A stretch of DNA of 64,000 bases from positions 1,302,001 through 1,366,000 of the forward strand of contig JAFFJZ010000044.1 of assembly GCA_018340375.1 (NCBI GenBank), written 5' to 3'. Made by a program: the position numbers and the translations under genes. Shown here piece by piece: positions 58,125-64,000 of this stretch. This stretch comes from Gonatopus flavifemur. Taxonomy: Eukaryota; Arthropoda; Insecta; Hymenoptera; Dryinidae. Numbering within the stretch: the stretch's first letter is position 1; each line of letters begins with the position of its first letter. Below the pieces are notes generated by a model. The model was not told the DNA's origin and did not search any database. It saw only the letters and a list, made by a program, of their open reading frames with translations.

Positions 58125-59821
58125 CCTCAGAAATATGAAAGGATAGTGAACGAAGAAGAAGATATTGAGAACACTGGGACAACGAAAGTGGTACACACAC
58201 AGACTGTATATGGGTAAAGACGCACCAATACACTCACGTGGCGGAACGTAAACAAAGTATATCGATATAATATAAAGGCAAGGGATCGTTTGAGAGAATG
58301 CAAGAGTTATTAACACTGTTTAAATATAGAATAAAATTCACTGCAGATTCATATATATGAAAAAAAAGAAGATCAGTATCAGTGGAGAAAGTACATGCAC
58401 ATCGCACTTAGTGAAGATTATTGAAAAACACCCCAAAAAGAATTAAAACACGGAGACTCGCATTAACGACTGACACTTATGTTTACCACCTATGTTTCCC
58501 TTAATTTCTTAAGGGAGATATTATGTTTACCACCTATATTTCCCTTAATATCCCACCTATGTTTCTTAATTTTGGATATTCTTGGAGGTGTGTATATTTA
58601 TAGCGAGGTGCACCTCCGTTCACGATCACTCACAGCATCTAGACATTTATGATTTCTGATCATTTATGATGATGTAATGTTCTATTACAAAATTGTATGC
58701 ATGAATTATTTCTCCCATCAACATTGTCCGACAGATATAAATATCCCAAATGTTAGGAAAAAACTTCGTCAACAACTTTCGACAAACAATTTCCTCTATA
58801 ACTTTCATTCGTGAACCGTTGATCTGATGCGGTACATAAATTTGTATGTTTTTATATGCAGCAGCTTATTGAACAATTAGAACCAACAAGGTGGATGAAA
58901 AAGCACGTTTCTTGATCATTTCAAAATATAATAAACACAAGAATCAATAAACGAAAAATATTTTGTTTCTGAATGTTTTCATTATTCACTGTGAAAAATG
59001 AATGTGGGATATTTAACCAAAAATATTCCACCATGAATAGGGAACTTGACATCCTGATTTGGTAGAGTTTGCCCTTACTTTTTGAAGGATTCAACACCCA
59101 AAAAACAGAATAGTTCCTCAAAATGGAGGAAAAATCCCCTATTTTTGATGGGAAAATAATTCTCTCACGACGAGGGGATGGAATCTGCCATTAAAGTGAG
59201 GATTAACTCCCCATATTTCTTCTAGTGTTTGTGAATCTGTCACATTTCTGATAACATCAGTGAATCAACACAATCTGCGAATGATTCTCAAACAACTCCC
59301 AAACGATTTCCGTTCTGGTAATAAGAATAAGTGCAATATGAATCTATTAAGCAAATAAGCATGGAGTGATAGCAAGATTCGTTGGAAACGAGCAGTATGG
59401 AGCTTTTTGAATAATTTTAGGTAATAATTAGGGACTTATCTTTCATTTGAAACTTTCGTATTCATTGCGATACTGTCGTAATACAACTTTCACACTATCT
59501 GGAACACATTAATCGAAACAAAATTTTGCATAAGAAATTGGGAATTTATTTGGAACATGAATAACAATCTATGAAAAATTTTAAATGATAAAATAGTCGA
59601 TTAAGAATTCGTTCTCAAGAATAGAATGGCTTCTATCAAATCATTCTTCAGAGAAGCGCGTGAATCTGATTTGATAATTTTTAAAGAAGAAAACAGTCTT
59701 TCAACACTGACATGTGTAGATGGCAATCCTATAACAGCTCTGGCAGCATCTTGAACTATCGGTGGATATTTTTTTATAGCCTCTTGAACAGTGATATTTG
59801 ATTTTCTATTGAATTTTTCTA

Positions 59822-61107
59822 TTAGGTGTACAAATAAGTTTCCACGGTTTTTTATAAAAAATTAGGAATTTATTGTAAAGGAAAAGTACATTACGTTTTA
59901 TTCAAAGTATTTTCCATCATTTGCCACTACTTTTCCCCATCTTTCTGGCAACATTCGGATACCCCGTCGAAAAAACTCTTCATCTTTTGACGCTATCCAC
60001 AAATCTACCCAATTTTTGGTGTCTTCATATGATGTGAAGCGCTGCTCAGACAGACCATGTGCCATCGACCGGAACAGGTGATAATCAGAAGGGGCTAAGT
60101 CTGGTGAATACGGCGGGTGGGGTAAAACTTCCCAGTTGAGTGTTTCCAAGCATGTTTTTACCGGCGCCGCAACATGTGGACGAGCATTATCGTGTAAAAG
60201 AATAATTTTGTCGTGTCTGGAGTAGTAATGGGCGCGTTTTTCCTTAAGTGCCCGACTCAATCTCATCAATTGTGTTCGGTAGAGAGCTCCAGTAATGGTT
60301 TCGCTTGGTTTCAGCAATTCATAATACACGACACCAAGCTGATCTCACCGAATACACAGCATGAGTTTTTTTCCATGAATATTCGGCTTAGCTGTCGATG
60401 TTGATGGTTCGCCGGGCTTAACCCATGACTTTCTCTTCTTTGGATTATCGTAGTGAATCCATTTTTCGTCACCAGTGACTATACGATGCGAAAAACTCTT
60501 CTTTTTATTCCTGGCAAGCAGCATTTCACTCATGCATAATCGGCGTTCAACGTCTCTCGGCTTTAGTTCATATGGAACCCAATTTCCTTGTTTTTGAATC
60601 ATTCCTAACGATTTTAAACGATGTGAAATTGCTTGTTGAGTCACTTGTAGAGTAAGTGCAGGTTCTTTTTGCGTTTGGGACGAATCTTCCTCCAATAGTA
60701 CTTCTAATTCCATGTCTTCGTACACTTTCGGCCTTCCACTGCGTTCTTTGTCTTTAACGTCAAACTCACCGTTCTTAAACTTTTGAAACCATTCCTGAGA
60801 ACTTCTCTCACTTAAAGCAGCTTCACCATATGCTTCTAGAAACAATCGATGCGCCTCAGCTGCAGATTTTTCCACATTAAAGAAGTAAATCAAAAGTTCC
60901 CGCAAATGATGCTTATCCGGGATAAAACTTGACATTTTTGCACGAAAAAAATTACGTGATGCTGATACGGAATCACTAGTACTTTAAGGTTATGGTGTTG
61001 CCAGATGACTAAATTTGGGATATTACGTTTTACATCTGACAATTTCTCCATAACCTTCTGGAGGGGCCATCTTTTGACAAACCGGGGAAACTCATTTGTA
61101 CACCTAA
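59822..61107 (-). mobile_element. mariner element, 1286 bp, TA duplication
   Basis: Inverted ends TTAGGTGTACAAATAAGTTT and TTAGGTGTACAAATGAGTTT; TA at 59820-59821 and 61108-61109. hAT copy 1 carries the empty site TTTTTCTACTTCG at 30543-30555. Distinct family from the mariner at 34327. Confidence 0.95.
59898..60935 (-). pseudogene. mariner transposase with a single nonsense codon
   Basis: Starts MSSFIPDKHHLRELLIYFF at 60935 and runs 345 codons to the stop at 59898. DNA-binding helices: AAEAHRLFLEAYGEAALS, CQEWF-type QEWFQKFKNGEFDVKD, RSGRP linker, LEVLLEEDSSQTQKE. Catalytic D,D34D: IVTGDEKWIHYDN, IILLHDNARPHVA, HPPYSPDLAPSDYHLF. The only lesion I see is at 60345-60350, where the family CIWWDQ reads CIR then TGA, then DQ (TGG TGG changed to CGG TGA). 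This is a very young inactivation. Confidence 0.95.
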
Positions 61108-62990
61108 TACTTCGTTCAACGAAGAGTTGAATTCAAATTTAAATCGTACACGTGGATTTGATACTCCTATTGCATCTTCGCCTAGCTTAGGTTTCTTTGG
61201 GGATTCTAATAAATCTAAGTGATCTTCATAGGTTGGATCGTTCCCATGGTTTTCAAGGGAATGGTTTTGAATTGCTTCATCTTCTCCCAATTGTACCGTT
61301 CTTTCTGTAATAATTTCTGATTGTGAACCCCGTTTTTTCACAGCTACATTGTAAAGAGCAGTCTTAGCTCGTTCAATCTGTTCATCATCAAGAATTATTC
61401 TGTATTTTGGATCAACGTAAACAGCAGTCAAAAGAATGTCATGTTCAAAAGTTGTACTTCTCTCTTATTCATCGAGTGCACTATTTCTTTTGCGACCACA
61501 CTATTGTTTTTAGAAAGCTAAAAAATGAGGGTTTTCCATTCTTTCAGAAATTCTCCAGCAGTTAAATCAGCTCTTTGAAGATTCCTTGTGACAATGAAGG
61601 GTTGCTCAAGCACGGACTTCAAATCTTCAACCTGTTTCCATTGGAGAGTTGTAAGAGTTGAGTCATTATTAACCATATCATTCAACACTGGTTTCAATTC
61701 AAGGAGACGTTCAATCGTCAAATAAGTACTTCCCCATCTGGTAACTTGATCCAAGATCATACCTTCATTCGCACGACGTTTCAATATTGTGTCTATTTTA
61801 GGAACTCTAGCAGCTGTAACAACCTTCCGTACCCGAATAATCAAGTTGTTAATATTGGGTTGTTTCAATACTTCTCTGATCGCTAATTGTAAGGTATGGA
61901 CTGCACACCTCATATGTGCAATTCTTAAACATTCAGTTGCTTTTAGACTAATGTTCAATTGTTCTGTAGCTTAAGAGTCATAGTCTACACTTTCATTCCC
62001 CACGCTATCGTCTTCAAGAACGTCAAAATCGTTTTCATTCAATCTTTCAACAGTACCCAACATATTAGATGCGTTGTCGGTGACAATCGCTAAAACTTGA
62101 TCAGTATTCACTTCGAATTCTTCCAATACTCCATTAATTAATTCTTGGAGATAATTACCTGAGTGATTAGCTTCCGTATCTCTCACAGACATTGTTTTCA
62201 TATGTAATGTTTCGTCAATACCCAAAAATTGCACATTGATTGCAAAATAATTGATTTTGTGACGTGTACAAGCATCCATTTTCAAAAAAATCATTTCGTT
62301 TTTCAATAATTGTTTCAATTCATGTTTTTGTCTATCAGCCTCTTCTATAATTAATCTTCTAATATTTTCTCTAGTAAGAGAAATTTTGAACTGACTTGCT
62401 AACTCACCATTTAATGCCTGAAATGCTTCTGAAGAGAAGAAAGATAACGGTACAGAATTTTTTACTACTAGATCGATAATGCATTTTTTAAACTTGGCTG
62501 CAGTCATGTTGATAGTCACTGATGCTTTACTAACAAATTTATGTGATGTTCCTTGACCAACAGGTATGGCTTTAGCATTCGAAACGGGCTTATTTTTTGA
62601 GCTTTTTTTCAATTCATCTCTTTTTTGTACAATTCCAAATACGGATGGGTGACATCTCTGTAAATGGCGTTTCAAATTTCCTGTTCTGGTCGGGGCGTTT
62701 TTACTTGTACTACAGAAAGTACTGATTTCAGAACCGCAAATTTCGTAATTTTCAGTACTGGTATCAGTTTCTTTCGCTGTTGAACACTGGCACACGAAAT
62801 AAGTCCCATCCTCCGATATTATGAAATACTCAAACGCTGAAGATTTGGTAGAATGTGCAGTCATTATTTCGTTTGCAGGGATATATTGAACGCAGAAAGC
62901 TCATCAGATTATCACAAAAAAGATGGGATCTGTAAAAAAAGAATTTGAATTTTGTGAGCTCAGCATTTTGGTTTTACTCACATCAAATAC

Positions 62991-63360
62991 GTATGGTATT
63001 ATAATTTTTAATATAACTGATATCTCACACAAGAACAAATATGTATTGAACATTTGTCAGATGTCAAAAATGTTCAAAACATATTCAATCCGAAAAAAAC
63101 ATTCATAACTGATGCCCCATTTTTTGTTGTTTGAGAAACGTGATTTTTGTCAGTAAGATTTTGATTTCAATTGGAGTGAGAACAAAAATTATGTGTCTAA
63201 AAAAATTGGTTCTTAAAGAACAATAATTCATCTCGTGAGACACTATTTAGTTATGATTCCATTCATCAGAATCAATTTTTGAACGATATAATGATGATAA
63301 AACTAAATTGGGACGCCAATAAACATTCGACAAACCGTCCGTAAATGAAATGGAATAGAA

Positions 63361-63402
<42 letters not shown>

Positions 63403-64000
63403 AGTTCCCACGTGTTAATCGTTTGGATGGGGGCCAAATTAACGAAAAACCGAATCAACGAAAAGTTGGTTGAAGAGAAAGATACGTCATACTCTCTCTT
63501 TTCAAACACTGATTTCGTTGATATGTCTTTTCGTTGATTTGGCCCCCAACCAATCGTTTACAATAATATTTGTCAATGATTCATAATAATGTCATAATGA
63601 AATCATTATAGATCTGATCAGGTGCTGTATTTAGTGAGTATTATGTTATATAATCAATATCCGTTGGCTGCCACACTAGGGTGTATCGCACCCCGGAGCT
63701 GTAGTTTGAAGCACGTGAATGGAAAAAATTGATGGCACTAGCGGCATCTTTGAACAATTGAATCTAGTAACTGACTTGCTAGGAACATAGCATCTATCTG
63801 GAAGCGCCAGTCTTGTTTCATGCTCATTCTAACAATGAATAATTGACCAAGTCTCAAGAAATAAGAGAATTGATTTTTCAAAAAAATCTCACCCATCATT
63901 TGTGGGAATTATTACCTTTTTTCAAAAAATCCTTCCTGGGACGATTTTTTACAAGATAAATGTATCTCAAGAGCACTTAGTTGAATTGTACAATCATTCA
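62991..64000. other. no gene; microsatellite and a MITE-like inverted repeat
   Basis: (GA)n at about 63364-63400. An inverted repeat at 63419-63557 (GGGGGCCAAATTAACGAAAA and its partner TTTTCGTTGATTTGGCCCCC) shares the TTCGTTGAT motif with 44386-45077. A small hairpin GGGTGTATCGCACCC lies near 63681. No coding frame or second hAT terminus found. Confidence 0.6.

Larger units (their letters stand above)
52199..58672 (-). mobile_element. near full-length Jockey/CR1-like LINE in hAT copy 2
   Basis: Bounded by a 6-bp duplication TGTAAT (52193-52198 and 58673-58678); hAT copy 1 has the empty site. The 3' end (left) has an AATAAATGAATGAATAA-type short-repeat tail. The order on the minus strand is 5' UTR (58672-58125), ORF1, ORF2, 3' UTR (about 52513-52199). 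After removing the 2035-bp nested element it is ~4.4 kb, close to full length. Confidence 0.9.
59601..62864 (-). pseudogene. hAT transposase with BED finger, interrupted by a mariner
   Basis: Starts MTAHSTKSSAFEYF at 62864. BED finger: FVCQC... and RTGNLKRHLQRCHPS (residues about 17-75). Catalytic region: FLKMDACTRHKINYFAINVQF, VRDTEANHSGNYL, AIVTDNASNM (about 62590-62050), then HMRCAVHTLQLAIRE and VTRWGSTYLTIERL. Late region: LLTAVYVDPKYRIILDD and PRVRFKFEF. After the mariner (59822-61107) the hATC dimerisation domain follows: EAIKKYPPIVQDAARAVIGL and VSVERLFSSLK, with a TAA at 59601-59603. Stops (TAA near 61975) and a frame break near 61450-61515 are present in addition to the mariner. Removing the mariner plus TA joins the frame cleanly (SLNEV to EKF). 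Confidence 0.9.
51930..62990 (-). mobile_element. hAT element copy 2 (autonomous-type, interrupted twice)
   Basis: Starts CAGGGCTGCGGAGTCGAAG at 51930 and is collinear with hAT copy 1 (28221 onward) through 52198, then again from 58673 to about 61220 apart from insertions. It contains a LINE (52199-58672) and a mariner (59822-61107), both absent from copy 1. The transposase runs on the minus strand from 62864 to 59601. The expected second GACTCC-rich terminus is not seen before the window ends, so the far end is truncated or displaced; 62990 is only an approximate limit. Confidence 0.85.

Overview
This is eukaryotic nuclear DNA, very probably from an insect. It is AT-rich, has no bacterial operon structure, and carries a typical arthropod transposon mix: BEL/Pao and gypsy-like retroelements, Jockey/CR1-like and RTE-like LINEs, mariner and IS630-Tc1-like elements, BED-finger hAT elements, tRNA-headed SINE-like repeats, MITEs and long foldback repeats. 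I see no convincing intact single-copy host gene. Almost every coding sequence is a transposon gene and nearly all are broken. The species cannot be named from this window.

Layout. 0.3-3.7 kb: a small foldback, a 1.4-kb inverted repeat (1066-2473) and a truncated 390-residue ORF cut at the edge of that repeat. 5.6-7.2 kb: minus-strand LINE relic (ORF1 plus decayed endonuclease). 7.8-9.2 kb: foldback element with a GC-rich loop. 9.8-12.2 kb: gypsy-like Gag fragment inside a decayed ~62-bp tandem repeat. 13.3-25.2 kb: a BEL/Pao retrotransposon whose reverse transcriptase is split by a 6.27-kb palindromic DNA transposon (17037-23304). That transposon carries two head-to-head transposase genes. 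25.2-27.5 kb: minus-strand RTE-like LINE fused to the broken BEL integrase and carrying a 245-bp MITE. 28.2-32.4 kb: deleted hAT copy 1 with an 8-bp target duplication and nested insertions. 33.4-37.7 kb: an unclassified TG...CA element with a candidate 4-bp duplication, split by a 1.29-kb mariner. 39.2-43.7 kb: two satellite arrays (~174-bp monomer, ~348-bp dimer) in opposite orientation. 44.3-50.3 kb: a foldback-like element whose arms hold ~142-bp tandem arrays, hairpins and tRNA-like segments. 51.7-62.9 kb: a multi-level nest in which a mariner remnant is interrupted by hAT copy 2, which was itself entered by a Jockey/CR1-like LINE (in turn entered by an IS630-Tc1-like element) and by another mariner.

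The genes do not form a pathway; the window is a record of nested insertions. The two hAT copies act as internal controls because sites filled in one are empty in the other, which gives exact boundaries and target duplications. The most unusual material is the number of kilobase-scale inverted repeats, above all the 6.27-kb palindrome with duplicated transposase and the two elements whose arms are made of dimeric tandem arrays.
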